DNA of 64,000 bases from Thuidium tamariscinum (Eukaryota > Streptophyta > Bryopsida > Hypnales > Thuidiaceae). The translations under genes were made by a program, and so were the position numbers. Every line of letters begins with the position of its first letter. The first letter of the stretch is position 1. Below, piece after piece: positions 36,078 through 49,182 of this stretch. The DNA is taken from NCBI GenBank assembly GCA_947034885.2, contig OX344749.2, positions 50,745,682 to 50,809,681 on the forward strand, given 5' to 3'. The notes under the pieces were generated by a model. The model was not told the DNA's origin and ran no database searches. It worked only from the letters and a program-made list of their open reading frames with translations.

Positions 36078-38274
36078 ATGGAGATAGGATTTGGTGCATT
36101 GTTGACTCCAGAAGAAGAAGGAGGAAAAAAGAATGAACTAATAATCAAATTGTCAAAAATAAATTTAAAGACATTGAAAAGTGGTAATGAAATCAACAAT
36201 GGAAAAGAAAAAGGAAATGAAACTCCAATACAAAAAGAAGGTTTCAACAAAGACAATGAAGATTGGAGTCCAAACGCAATTTCTTCCCTTTTGGATGCAT
36301 GTAGTCACTATAACTATAATAAAAATTTCACTGAATCTAGCGAATTGGATATGGATTGTGTTTGGAAAGAAATCTCAAAAGAAGTTAGTAGTCGGTGTAA
36401 AAGTTCAAAGAAACCTAAAGATCATGAACAATGCAAATCAAAATTTAAACTTATGCAAGGTAGATACAATCGAGAGAAGATGGCAAAGAAATTTAATCCA
36501 AATGAATGTAGTAGTTGGGAGTGGTACAATTCTATGAACTCACTTATTGGAAATACTCAATTGATAGCTAATTCAATGGATGTTAAAAGTTCAACACAAA
36601 GAATTAGTATAAATAATGATGTTTTAAGTTCAGGAACATTATATGATGTAAGTGACAAAAATATTGAAAAGGTAGTGATCGAACAAAATACATCAAGAAA
36701 ATCTCCTTCATTTGTTGTAAATGAAAAACCTTTTCACATTAATAAAGAAGGAATTTTTGATTCGAAATTTGATGAAGATGAAAAAAAATTCCAATACTCA
36801 AATTTTTCAACTCCGACAACTCCAAAGAGCCCTAGGCATTTTACGAAAGTAAAATGGAGTGATTCAGTTCTGCCTCAATTGGGTATTGTAGGTAAATTTC
36901 AAGAAGATCAAGCATGTCAAGACAATTTATTAAATGCAAAGCCATTTGAATCCCAAGATGAAAATAACGGTATTCAATTGGTCAATGAAATTATAGGAAA
37001 GCCTTTGAATCATGAACAAGGAACTACAAATGATGTTAGTACAATAGATAGAAAAGATAGAACTACATCAAAAAAATTTGATACATATTCGGATAGTTCT
37101 TCTACTTGCTTTGGGAGTGATACAATAGATCGATATAGTACAACATCAAGTCCTATAGTTCTAAAGTCTTTTCATAGTGAATGTGTGTCAAATAAATATG
37201 AAGACATTGGTTCAAGTGATAAAGATGGTGAAAACCAACTAGTAGGTAGGTTTAATGCAATGGAGGTATCTAGAAATATTAATTGCAACTATAAACGCAC
37301 TTGCATTGAAAACATAAAAAACATAAAATGCAAAAATGAAGAAATAGAAGTTTCAAAAGAAATCATATCCAAAATAAATAAACCCGAATCTCATAGTATT
37401 CCAAAAGCAAGAGTACAAGATCAAATTTTAGCTACAAGCATTGTAAGAAATGATGAACAAACAGCCATGAGTATAGCAAATGCTGACTTGGAAGCTCATT
37501 CAACTAAGATGTTTTCAAAGGGAAGTTCTTTAGCATCCTTAACATTACAAAGTGAATCTAGTTTTCCTTCAAAACAAAACAAAAGATTAAATATTTCTTC
37601 AAAATACAAGTATGAACGGAAAAATCAATCATCTAGAACTTTATTGACAACACTTATGCGAGCTACACATAATATACCACAATTTAAAAAGAGAGTGAGA
37701 CCTTTAAATCGAGCATTCCTTGCACATGACCGAAACATGGTAACTGCATTGATGACATTTGGATCTATGATACAACAATTAGAAAAGAACCACATTGTTT
37801 TAATTGAAAGAATTTTAAATGAACAATCCAACATATTGAAGGACTTTGTAAAGACATTGAAATACAACCATCAAGTAAGAGAGGTAAATTTAATAGTAAA
37901 AATTGAAAAAAAAGATTTAATATAAAAATGATAAAAATAATGTAATATTTTTTTTAAAGAAAATACAAAAGATACATTTTATACTTATGTCATGAAAAAT
38001 CAATTAAATTAACAACTTTTTGCAGGCTACAATAGTAGGTTTGGTTGTAAGGTTTTTATTATCAATTTTTTTAATTGGTGTACTTTTATTTGGAACATCA
38101 AAAACTACATCAAGTTGGATACCTTTGGATTTTCAGTCTAGTAGTTGGTATGGAAAAAACTTTGATGACAATTTTTCTCAACTAGCATGGGTTGGATGTT
38201 TTATAATTGTACTTTTTACACATCTATTGTGGACATCATTCAAAAGAAGACCAATTACACCTTTACACTCTTAG
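36078..38274 (+). CDS. Trihelix (Myb/SANT-like) protein with C-terminal membrane segments (2 exons)
   Basis: Exons 36078-37874 and 38026-38274 (donor CAA|GTAAGAG, acceptor TTTTTGCAG, phase 0, 151-bp intron) give 681 aa. Residues about 60-156 look like a plant trihelix DNA-binding domain: W63 (EDWSPNAISSLLDAC), W96 (DCVWKEISKEV), a third helix CKSKFKLMQGRYN, then W147 and W149. The long middle is Ser/Asn/Lys-rich and probably disordered. Residues 530-598 look helical (FLAHDRNMVTALMTFGSMIQ, then QQLEKNHIVLIERIL). Exon 2 adds two hydrophobic stretches (about 600-622 and 653-669) and ends KRRPITPLHS. If the intron were retained, the protein would stop at 37925 and lose these. Trihelix proteins normally act in the nucleus; membrane anchoring is inferred from sequence. 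An alternative origin is ORF1 (Myb-like) of a PIF/Harbinger transposon, but no partner nuclease is near. Long intact frame in AT-rich DNA argues for function. Confidence 0.75.
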
Positions 38275-40466
38275 TATAAAATTAGCCTTTGTATGTGTAT
38301 TGATTGTATTGCACCTATTTATGAACTCAACATGGGTAGACATCCAATGTACCTATTGATTGAAAAGGTACTTATTGAATCTTCTATCAATTAAGAAGAA
38401 ATTCAAGAAAGAGATGCATGCCCTTTCCAAAATATTTTGTCACTTTGCATTTTGCACTCCTTCAAAATCCTTTGCTACCTTCAAATATATGAAGAAGATG
38501 ACTTGAAGGATGATAATAAATAACATAGATTAATTTGTTCTACAAGTGCAAGCTACAACTCCAGTAAAACCCAATTCACTACAATTAAAAAATAGACCAT
38601 CTACATTGACCGTAGAATACCTATACTAAATTTGAGTTCATCATGGTGAAAATAAGCTGCAAGAAAGTTTGTTAAGTTGTACTTCTAATGAATTCTTAAT
38701 GATTCTACACCCCTTATCATTCATTGATGAAAATTTTGGAATTCTTCTTTTATGCAATTAGACAATTAATACCCCTTTAGAAATTGGAGGAATTTACTTG
38801 TGTCTTCTATTGATTGAAAGATTGAAATAAAATGAGTTTTTTTTTCTCTCACTTTGTACTCCTTCCTATACCTTACTACCTTTTTGTTTGTGTGGAAGAA
38901 ACTTCACAATAGTGACATCCAATCCTAATATACAAAATTTGACATGAAAGACCTCCCATTTTTGTGACGTAAAAACATTTTTTAACAAGAAAATGAGTTA
39001 GGATATTTCCTACATACTTATGCAATGTAAATTTGAAATTTCATCATCAATAGCTACATGTCTAAGAAGTTGCCAAATCAATGTAAGTTATCATGTAACA
39101 CCATGACTATGAAACTCATCTAAAAACACTCTTAAAAAATGGAGGTTGGCATTTAAAAATTGAAGTTTAGTATGCTTGATTTAGATTGCAAAAGAATGCA
39201 ATGTTAAAAGTGCATGACCAAAAATGCCAATTCTTTTGTGCATTATAATGTAAGGATCATTGAACAATGAATAATACACTTTGTTGGATTCTATAGTACA
39301 AGCTATGTCTTGTGATGTTTAAAGAATGGGGTAGATTAGTACAAACTACTTTATTGTATTGTTTAGGATTGTATAGAGTAATATAGAACTTGCAATTGCA
39401 ACAAACATTATTTTTGGAATTTACAAACTAGGAGAAAAATTTGCTTTTCATCCTAAAAAGCTACTGAAGCCTAATTTGGATTCCAACATGGTATTTTGGA
39501 TGTATAAAGTGTTTAAGGTGCATGAATTGGTGTATACAATAGTCACAAAAGTTTGTGTTTATGTTGTATTAAATCCAATGATTCTAGGCACTTCCCAATT
39601 TAGATCATTATTGTACCTCCTATATGTTTGCAAAGTTGCCAAATGGTCACATATTTTATTTTCATACTTAACAAGCAACATAGAAACTACTCTTGTCCCA
39701 CTAAAAAAACTCCAAATCTAACAAAAGCTTACTGAAAAGCTTTATTTTGTGGTATCAACTATTGAATAAGTGTTCACCATATTGAACAACCTCGTGGGGG
39801 CAAGTAAAACAATCAAGGAACATTCCTTTATCCTCGCAAGTTTGACCTTGCCTATGTGAAGCACCTTATACTAATTCCTTTTTCAAACAATGGTACTAGA
39901 AATGTATTTAGTGACCCCTTTGGTAATATGAAAATCTATTCATAAAATGGGATAGGTTTCTTTATTGCAAATATTTAGGTTGAGGAACATATTTTTATAA
40001 TCCTACTATGCCACCACCCTTCAAATCATCTAAAATGATAGCACTTGCAATATTTATAAACTATGCTCAAATATCATGCTTTCAACATGGATTTTGGGTG
40101 CCTAAATGATAGCACCTAAGCTGAAAATTTTGCATTAATCTAAGGAATGGGTTCCAATTTTTTGAATGCATGTAATGCTAGCACTATGACTAAAAATACA
40201 CTTGATCCATAATGGGAAGATAATTTGGTGGTTTTTAGTGGGACAAAGGGAGTACTACTTATCAAATTAGCAATCCAGTTCATGACCTCGGAGTGATTAG
40301 CAAATGCTTATCCCTGGTGAGCCAATTCGGATCATTAAGAGCAAGTTAAAACATAAAAACACGAAGGAAAAAAATCTGTCACTGGAGATATGGAGAAACA
40401 GTTGTAGCTGATCAAATCAAATTCGGTGGATTCAGCTTCTAATTGAGAAGCACATGTGAGCAGCAG
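38275..40466. other. Intergenic between trihelix gene and OEP37 (convergent 3' ends)
   Basis: AT-rich, no supported gene. It should include the 3' UTRs of both convergent genes. A small + frame at 39476-39721 has no recognisable motif. Confidence 0.45.
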
Positions 40467-42827
40467 TCAACACAAGTCCCAGCGCTTTTTCACTCTAAAC
40501 AACACAGCCCCCTCCTTTACATTATCCTGGGGCACTTGCAACATTACTTGCAGCTTACATTTCCTAGGCGCAGTCTTGGCACCAGAATCCTCCTTCCCTA
40601 TCTGCAAAAATACGGCACACAGCTCAGTTTGTATTATAAGAGGAAATATCTTAGAAGCGTAATGCCAAAAATGAAAATAAATTCACTTCGGAAAGCTAAT
40701 AACTTAGTTGATTACAGTAACAACCATCTATCATACAATTCGATCATTTAACTTACAATATACAAATCATTTAAGTACAATGTATAAACGTAAAAGAATT
40801 AAAACAAGATTCTAACGTATAATTCGATCGTTGAAAAATGTATACGGAATGATTTCTTCTCACTTGGGTACATCTTGTTGCCTTCTATGATGCTTCCTAA
40901 ATGATATATTTCAACAGCTAGAGATGCGGAAGTGACAACGATTACCAATTTAAGCACTTAGGTCGTATTGAATATAGAACAAGCTACATAGAAATGGAGC
41001 TAGAAACATACAAATACAAAGCGTAGGAACCAATTTTAAAGGAATGGGTTGCACCATTGATGCCAGAAGCTTACCCAGAATGAACTCCAGCAAAGGCGAA
41101 CATCAGAATCGTATCCCAACTTGACCTTGAAGTCATCAAGTGGTTTGTATTTGTATATAGCACTCCACGAGGTTGTCTCAAAGTTGTGAAAATAACTGTC
41201 ACATGTACAGTCAATTGTCAAGCAGCATCCAATGACAAAAGTTTTAAACTAGCTCACACTATGCCTGAAAATTGCATCGCCTTCAACAAAGCCTTCTCTT
41301 TTCCCACCTCACCTTGTCTGGAACATATACGAACTGCAAACACACTATTGGTTTCACTATTTCACACGAATTGGAGGCAATACCTGAGCTTGGATTTTGG
41401 TCCAAATTGCCGCTTTAAACAAAGCGATGGAGAATATTGAGGCCACGAGACTGATGGTACCAGTGTCAACTCTTCATCCTAGTCGTCAGAAGAGAGATAC
41501 GATAAATCATTCCAGATGCTAACGTGTTGAATCCTTTATCACAGCAGCTAACTCAAACTTTACATAGAGGTGAAATTAACATCCATTGAAGGTGAACCTG
41601 ACCAAGCTAAGAAAATGATAATGAATGCAGGTCTACCGGCAGTTCTTCCCTTGCACAAAAGCAGTAAACTAGTAATGCCTAGAATGGAACTGTGAGCTTA
41701 ATCAGTCACATCTAAAATCATGATACATCAGCTTTCAAAGATAAGGTACCTTGAATGTATATTTTAAAGTTGCACTTTCGTCAGAATAGCTTGCAATAAC
41801 ATGACCATTAAACAAATTCCCACCAAGGAAGCCACTGAGTGCGATCGCTCGGTCCTCGTCCAGTTCAACCTCTTCAGCCCTCAATTGCCCAACCGGGAAC
41901 GAACAAACTACTTTTGGCTGCACCAAAAATTAAGCACATTTAGAAGCCATCACGTAAGCATAAATAAGATTACTGAGGGCTGCTAAAAACAACATGAAAC
42001 TTCGTTCAACATTACCACCAAAGAAAGACATGTGCACACTTGTCACGTACCAAAGTCGTGGCTGGGACGTCACAGGAAATCTCCGTCTTGTACCTAAGGT
42101 TAGCTGTATGCGCCTGCACCTTCACCTCACCTTGCTGGGCCTGCACATCAACATGAAGCCCTTCAGCAAAAGCCTGGAAACGTAAACAAAACAGTCACGA
42201 CTCACATGAAGTCAAATACCGTCAAGAAATCTAATCTTCTATGTGCTACCACACACTACCCTGCAGCTTCAAAAGACCAAGGACTCGTGATTCTAAACTG
42301 ACCAATTCAATTCATCATATTGCGGCAGAGCAATTTTTCAAATGGGGTCAAAATTCAATCTCACCAGCATTAGAGAAGAACATTGCATGTGTTAGACAAG
42401 AATAACATAAAGTGAACCAAAAAGCTCCTAAATATCCTGCACGAAACTGAGAGACAAACATGAAGAGAGTTTCCCTAATCCGTACGTTTATATCTCGCTG
42501 GTACTTGACAGACAAGTTCCGGCCGAAGTCCGCATTCATTGTGACAAGAGCATTTCTGTCCTCGTGGTCGTAAAGAACAGACAAGTATTTGGTGAACACG
42601 CCCAGTATCGGATAGCGCAAATCTCCTGAAGGCTCTCGTTGAATCGAGCCTGTGAGCTTGGCTAGCCCATTAAACACGCGTGCTGACATCTTGTTGGCAA
42701 ACATACTCCCCTCGGAATCATATTCTGTGGACAATTTCAAAGGAAACTTCCACCACTCCTTTTGATGTTGTATCCCCACCTGCGTTTCGTTTCCCATTGT
42801 AGCCACCTTCCCATTCCAGGAAAGCAT
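40467..42827 (-). CDS. OEP37: Chloroplast outer envelope pore protein OEP37 (6 coding exons)
   Basis: Coding exons on - are 42827-42486, 42173-42051, 41917-41750, 41478-41384, 41195-41075 and 40601-40467, all GT-AG with consistent phases, giving 327 aa, close to the roughly 340 aa of flowering-plant OEP37. OEP37 is a beta-barrel, cation-selective pore in the chloroplast outer envelope. Matches to the family that I recognise are STEYDSEGSMFANKMSARVF, VQAQQGEVKVQA, the SFPVGQL block, the YSDESATLKYTFK strand, GYDSDVRLCWSSFW and the C-terminal LQVPQDNVKEGAVLFRVKKR-W. No signal peptide or helical membrane span is expected or seen. The start at 42827 is the first in-frame ATG; ATG at 42797 (VATMGN) is an alternative. 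The N-terminus lacks the Pro/Ser-rich leader of flowering-plant proteins. The gene looks intact. Confidence 0.93.
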
Positions 42828-44420
42828 GTTTTTGTCAGCAGAAAAAAAATAGCAACACTAAGATAGATGGTTTCACACCTTAGTGACCAAATAGCCAACA
42901 GTAGATGCTTCCATACTTAAAGAAAGCTGAAATCAATCAATTGGGAAGACTCAACAAAATGTGCCAAAAGGAAGAATATATCACACCATACATTCTTAAA
43001 TAATAGAGACACGATTTGAAGGCTACTGTATTGGACGCTTGGCTTCTAACGTAAAGCTCTGAATTCAGAAACAAAATAGCAGAGATGAAATTCACGATTC
43101 ACACACAAGTGCTCAAATGGCCGAACGCGGATGCTTTCATACTTACAGGAGCCGAAATGAATCAATTCGGAAACTAAGCAAAGTGTGCCAATAGATTAAC
43201 AGAATGTACCAATTGGAAGAACAAATCACAGTCTAGACTAGAGAAATGTTTTGAAGGATGCTATAATGGACTATGAGCTTCTAAAGTGGACTTCCGAATT
43301 CAGAAATAAAATTCACCCCGAGTGACCAAATGTGAATCCCCAGCAAAAAATTTCCCTTCTCCATAACAAAGCTGTGCTACACTGAGCTTGCAGACTTCTT
43401 AGAAGACAAACGCTCACCAACACTCTCCTCATCAAATACATAATAAGTGAAGACCTTTGCCGGGAAACCCCTGCGTACGGACACTCTGCACCCGCAAATG
43501 GCCACTTCCATATCTATAGAATTTAGAAATAAATCATTTAAGTAGCTTCAAAGGGTTGTAACAAATGTACCAATGCAAAACAGAAATCACACCGTGAGAT
43601 ACTAAACCAAAATCAGCAAATTCCGTCGAAAACAGAGACAGGACTGTTGCCCAACGGAGAAGAGCAAATGCCGTGAAGCAAATTGCGCAACCCTAAAAAA
43701 AAGAGGAACACAACTGGAGTTCGCCACTATTCCGAAGCTCTACGACCCAATTTTTGGCAGGAGCAGCAACCAAGGATGGTTGCGAAACGCTTAAACCGAT
43801 GTTTATCAGTCTCGCACATTACCCTAGTCAAGCGTTTCCCACCCTCGTTCCAACCCTCAAAAAACACGCCCTGCCCGAACTCCCAATCAACTCCCGAAGT
43901 CCAATTAGCTCCCCCAAACGGCGCATATTGGGAAAACTAAAGCACTCTCCACCCCGCCATCGTCATTTGCTCCTCCGTCCGTAGGTCACAAATACAAACA
44001 AACTACCAAACAAACCCTCACACTCCCAATGCAACCTCCTACCGCTCTCGTACCACCAAAATTCCATAGACCCGTTCCTCCTTCCAGGGCTTCCTTCCTT
44101 CCTTCCTTGAGTCCCCAAAGGCTAACTGAAGCAGTGCCCAATGCAGCATACCAGTGCTCCCATCCACCCAACCCGAACCATCCCTCCCCCACCAAATCGA
44201 AGCAGAAAAAACATTCCCAACAGAAACCTAACAAAACCCAACAAAATGACGCACCTGGATCCTGGGCCAATGGAGGTGGGTGCGCGCGGGAAAGTGAGGA
44301 TCGCAGGATTGGGTTTCGGAATGCGCAGAACTTCGAACTTCAGTAGGCAGGAAGGTAAGGAAAGGACGATCACGGCAGGTCCGATGCGAGGCGGATAAGT
44401 TAAGTTAGCGTTAGTGGAGT
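42828..44420 (-). promoter_or_regulatory. OEP37 5' leader region and probable leader intron
   Basis: A donor-like CCAG|GTGCGT near 44256 (-) and an acceptor-like CTATCTTAG near 42862 would define a leader intron of about 1.4 kb with a first exon around 44256-44400; frame analysis shows that this exon is not coding in phase with OEP37. The would-be intron holds two imperfect direct repeats of about 220 bp (see separate entry). The extent of the transcript is inferred. Confidence 0.4.
42880..43590. repeat. Degenerate tandem duplication upstream of OEP37
   Basis: Segments starting near 42900 and 43125 are collinear (GATGCTTYCATACTTA, then AATSAATCAATT, then TGTGCCAA, then CTGAATTCAGAAA with ATGAAATTCAC) at about 222 bp spacing. 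A weaker third unit starts near 43490 (AAATGGCCACTTCCATA, then ATCACACCGTGAG). Non-coding. Confidence 0.55.
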
Positions 44421-45130
44421 GCTGGAGCTAGGCTATGTGATATGGGAATGTGGGACCTTGTGAGGCAGGCAATGCTGCTGCTGCTGCGCCGCCTCCTGCG
44501 CAGGTTCGTTTGCAGGGAATGAGGCAGCGAAGGCGGAGACTGATGAGGAGTGTGCAGAACCAATGAACTTGCCCACCTGCACTTGGGCTCTGCAGTGGTG
44601 ATGGGAAGTCGGGCCTTTGTTGTGCTTGCGATCTTGTCTGCACCGACTCTTGCGGCCAATTGCTCTTGGGAGAGCGTGGAAGTGTGTCTCCAGGATTGGG
44701 GTTGGCAGGCACTTGGTCTGGGCTTCGTCGGGGCTGCGCCACTTGGATCTGTGGAGTCTTTTGTCCGTCCCGCCGTTGGGCTCGGCGTCGGCCCAATCCG
44801 TCAGTCGCGTCCGTCAGTAGTGGCGAATGGCGTCCGTTGGCGTTTCACGGAGGCCGGGAAGGACTGGTGCTTGCTTCAGGCTCTGGCAGATCATTCTCAC
44901 TGGCGGGGGACGCCCGTCGGTGTTCTACGTTTCTACGATGGCACGGGAGGGCTGGCGCTTCCAGTCCTCAGGCTGTGGCTTCGTGGGATCCGTCCGGAGG
45001 GCTGCCGTGGTTCGTATTCCCAGAATGCCAATTCAAAAATCAAATCTCTCGGGAAACTGGGGAGCATCTCCACTGGGCACTGGGTCGTCACGCCAGTGTC
45101 ACGGCCTCAGATGGGAGTAATTGCCTAATT
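44400..45130. other. GC-rich island upstream of OEP37, no gene recognised
   Basis: CpG-rich stretch with overlapping open frames in several phases on both strands (for example 192 aa on + at 44550-45128 and 122 aa on - at 44428-44796). None shows a known domain; the many open frames follow from low stop-codon frequency in GC-rich DNA. Composition changes abruptly at 45128. It is best read as the OEP37 promoter island, or the first exon of an unrecognised gene. Confidence 0.4.
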
Positions 45131-47349
45131 GGGAAAGTAAGTTAAACCAGCCTTCAAAAGGCGGAATGATTGGGTTTGCCTTGTTGATATTATTGAAATT
45201 TCTAAAAGAATTCTGTACAAAGATAAAGACAAATGTGGGAGATGGAGAGAGAGAGCAATTGAAATTTTATTTTTTTGATAAATTATGGATTCTTTATGAA
45301 TTTTTGAAATTTGCTACCTAAGTTGCCGAAAAACATTCCAAAATTATCCCCAAACCTCCAAAAAGTGTAACTATAATGGTCATCTTACTACTTAAGAGTA
45401 ATCATAATATTTTTTAACATAGCTATGACATGAAGGATATGTAACATGGTCCTCTCATGAAGTTATTTCTTGTGATGAATTTTCAATGAAAAGGGGGAAG
45501 TTCCTACTATAGTCATTGATAGCTCCTTTACTATCACCCAAAACATAGATTGTGGTGACCAATTCAACCAAATTAACTCAAATTTCATATATTGCAAAAA
45601 TGTGTCATTGCAATTTTCATTTCTGAGGTGTTAGTATTGGGCAATTTGTTTATTATAGGTTGATTTATACTTTACAAAGGTTGGATTCAATTGGAACTTG
45701 TAATAGACAAGAGGATTGGTACAAGAAGTAGGATGGCTTGTATCAAAGGTGCACAGGTTGGTAGTTGAGCTAGTGGCGCAACAATGAAGATTGTAAGGTA
45801 TTTAAAGTATGTATTAGGTGTAGAAGAAAATTGCATTCATGTCTTAATATTTGCACTAAGGTATGGGCATTCATAGGTGAGACTTTGTGAACCCCCCAAG
45901 AACTAAATTAACTTTGTAGTCAGGTAGGGGTTGACTACAAAAGGTTGTAATACTTAGAGACTATTGTTTAAACACATTAAGTGTTATGAACTATGTCTAA
46001 GTAGGATATGGGATGTAAGGCACTTGAAGGTGCATTACAAGTAGTATCAAAATGGTCTTAATTTAGTATTGTGGTTTTTAAAGCCTCGAATGATAGTGTA
46101 AGAAGTCATTGAAGAACTTTCAATAGGGCCAATGGACAAGAGCAAGAATGCAAAAGACATAGAAACATAATGAAAATGTAGTAGCTCTAGAAGAACAAGG
46201 CTCCACCTTAATCCCTAATGCAGATTAGCTGGTTTGATACAAGCACTGTACATTTGCGCAAATGAATACTGTGGGCCACAAGTTCCTTGATTAGTGTGGT
46301 ATGGAGCTGAAATTTTTTGTGAATACTGAATTTCGAGAGAGGGTGAAGTCCACAAATTTTTGCAAGCTTCAAAATTGTTGTGTAGCTCTAAGAATTTCTC
46401 GTATAAATTCAGTACTTCAATTGAGGAGAAGGGGTTCAAGTATCAATAATATCACAAGTGTGGGGTATTATATTGTCATATGCATCACTTTCAATACGAC
46501 TTGGTACTGTATCGTGCATGCCAATTGTGAAGGAACTGCCATGGTCATCCTCTCCATCGGTCACATGTCCACCGGTTAAGGTAGTCAGGTAAGAGTGTTA
46601 CATAAAAGACGGCTCGTGTGATTTCCCCAATGAACCAATGAAACCTGAGAAGAGGATTTAAAATTCTATTTCATGCAATCTTCAAGTTCAGCTGAAGTCC
46701 ACCTTTTGGAAAGCGGTTACCTTCATGAAAAGTTGGTTAGGCCGCTTACAAACCTAGCATTTATACCATCTTTGATTAGCCACAATAATTCTTGTCGTTT
46801 AGCATCCACAACATGGCTATTCATAATCTTGCAGGTTATTTGATTTTCATTGGCATCAATAATTGAATTTCTTGACATTTATAAGCAAGAGTGCATAACT
46901 AGTATAGTAAATGTTCCTTTCGTATACTAAAAAGTGCTTCAAAAAATTGGTCTGCGTGCAGCACTACAACGCAATCAGAGTTCTACCATCAATGTCACAA
47001 CCTCAAAATGTTGAACTACAATAAGTAGAGTTCATGTCTGGTAAAGGCATCTCTAACAGCATACTAGAAACTCAATTGTTCAGCTACAAACAACAATGGA
47101 CTCTACAAAAACTATGACAACACTCTTCTATACTCAAATACTAAGTTGATAGTTATAACAAGTCTTGCCATGACCTAGAACTTCATTCAAACACTATGTC
47201 AATGGTTACAACAAGCCTTGCCATGATCTAAAACTTCATTAGCTCTGCCCGCAATTTCAATGAAATCCCACATCTTTGGATTCCATGGTAGCTTCTCTTG
47301 GGCTCCCTAAATGGATTAAAGCACAATACGACGTTAGATTATACGAATG
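45131..47349. other. Intergenic, left flank of the piggyBac relic
   Basis: No gene supported. The left end of the piggyBac element should lie here, but no TTAA followed by a sequence complementary to the right-end candidate (53064) was found. GGAGAAGGGG at about 46426 matches the right-end motif but in the wrong orientation. Confidence 0.45.
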
Positions 47350-49182
47350 CTAACGGGTCAATGCTTCATGGTGGGCATAATAACATGCTTCTCGGCACAT
47401 CCATTTATTGCCACATGCTTTGCAATACCATCTTTGCAAATGGCCACAAACTACACAGCTTCTTCGCAACTTGGAGTGGAAGTGAGCGTGCGTAGGTGGT
47501 GGTCTGCGAGGTGCATGTTTCAATGGACATGCCTTCCTTTGGCGAGCAATTTTAGATTCTTGCACAAGCCGGCCACTTCCTGATTGCAATCTTGAATGCC
47601 AAATGGGGCATGATTCGTAAACCAAGATCTTCCATCTCTTTCACCCAAGTGACATACGTGTTCACCATGGTTTGGTCCACCACAAAGTAAAACAACTTCA
47701 TCCACCACTTATGACACCGCAACTGCGTTGAGTAATTACTTCGCAAATGGTTTGCTACATCAACCCCTCTCATATACTCTATATAAGCTTTATGCATGGG
47801 TGACGAAGGGATAATGACTGGACTACGAAGACTGGGAATGCGTCGTAACACAGTCACTCCTGGCATCCATGGTGGCACTCCTGTACTCAATAAGGTCACT
47901 AATTTTTATCCTGCCAAGAAACAACCCCAATTTGGCAATGATCATGCATGCGAATGAGCATAGAACCTCTAACGTCGTTATGAAGCTTCCTATACAAACC
48001 TTTTGGAAGGTTTTTGCTGCTATGTCGCACTGTACTGGTGGCCCACATTCCCTCGACCATTAGCTTATGAAAAAGGTTCATACTTGCGAATAAATTATCA
48101 ACCACCAAGTGGTGACCTTTGTACTCCAACCCTGAAGTCATCCTAGAAACAACATGATATCCTAGTCCATGTGGACTGCTACTTGTTCCCTCTCCGAAAT
48201 ATACCTCCATTTTCCACACGAACTTGCTTTTTGAGCTTGCAAGTAACCAAAATTTAATACCAAACCTAATTGGTTTATCGGGCATGAATTGCCTAATGAA
48301 GCAATATCGACCTTTGTAGGGAATAACACATTCATCCACAGTTATCTCCCTTTCTAAATTATAGATCTCTTGGGATACCCTATTAAACATATCAAGCAAC
48401 CATCGAGTTTTCACAATTCTATCAAACTGGGGATTTGCAACATCTCGGACTATGTTATTGTTGTCCACAAGATGGAGGCACCTGAGAATATGTTCGAACC
48501 TAGCGAGAGTCATAACTTCTGCAATTAACTCGCAATACATAAGTTTCTCGCTTTTCATCCAATAGTGTCGTATACTTGGAAGCTTTTTGCAACCTATAAG
48601 TATGCATACACCGATCCACCCTCGAATCTCTGCCCGGTCAACATCCACCCAAGTAGGGCCACCTTTAGTGCGTGGCTGTTCATGTAGCTTGCATGGAAGC
48701 ACAGTTCGAGTGTAACGATTTGTTTCAAAGACAATTCGATCCAAGGTCTCATTACTCCAATATATATTGAAGACTTGATCCGGTTGTGGAATCCCTCCTA
48801 TCTGAGGGTACTTCAAACCAGGAATAGGGCTACTAAAGTTATCTCGAGTCCTTACGAAATCAACACTAAGTGAATTCCAAGACGATTCCTTGTAGTAGTG
48901 ACTGAGTTCATCTTCGTCCATATGCACAGGGGTGAATGCCTCAAGACGCATACACCATTGTGTAAGATGAGCATCATTGTCAAGTGTTTCGTTAATGATG
49001 TCTACATCAAAATCAGAATCACTACTTACTACTGTATCTTCGTAAGCAGGAATCCATTCCATGTCACTAGAATCAGCATGTGTACTTACATGCTGTACAT
49101 CCTCCTCTCCATAATCATCACTATCTATGTTGGTTTCACCTATGTACCTAGGTAGGCTGAAGCTTACCTTGGGAAACGTGGT
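47350..49182 (-). pseudogene. piggyBac-type transposase, catalytic core and C-terminal finger (broken)
   Basis: piggyBac (DDE_Tnp_1_7) transposases cut and paste elements at TTAA with a DDD catalytic triad. The frame from 49182 to 47899 carries the first Asp (REITVDECVIPYKGR, D243 counted from the ATG at 49062) and the second (HHLVVDNLFASMNLFHK, D322). It stops at TAG 47901-47899 one base out of phase with the continuation 47899-47552, which holds the third Asp (YMRGVDVANHLRSNYSTQL) and the KWWMKLFYFVVDQ helix. A second frame change near 47560-47620 leads to 47625-47350, with the C-terminal cysteine-rich finger (SCVVCGHLQRWYCKACGNKW then CREACYYAHH). Upstream the frame continues without a start codon to an in-frame TGA at 49185-49183. 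Fold and domain order match autonomous piggyBac elements; the breaks make it very probably inactive, though single-base sequencing errors cannot be excluded. Confidence 0.85.

Noticed and set aside
36181-36537. 118-codon frame overlapping the trihelix exon
   Set aside because: Out-of-phase shadow of the long frame that carries the trihelix domain.
46424-46436. GGAGAAGGGG motif as left end of the piggyBac element
   Set aside because: It matches the right-end motif at 53053-53063 but in direct orientation and without TTAA, so it cannot be the inverted partner.
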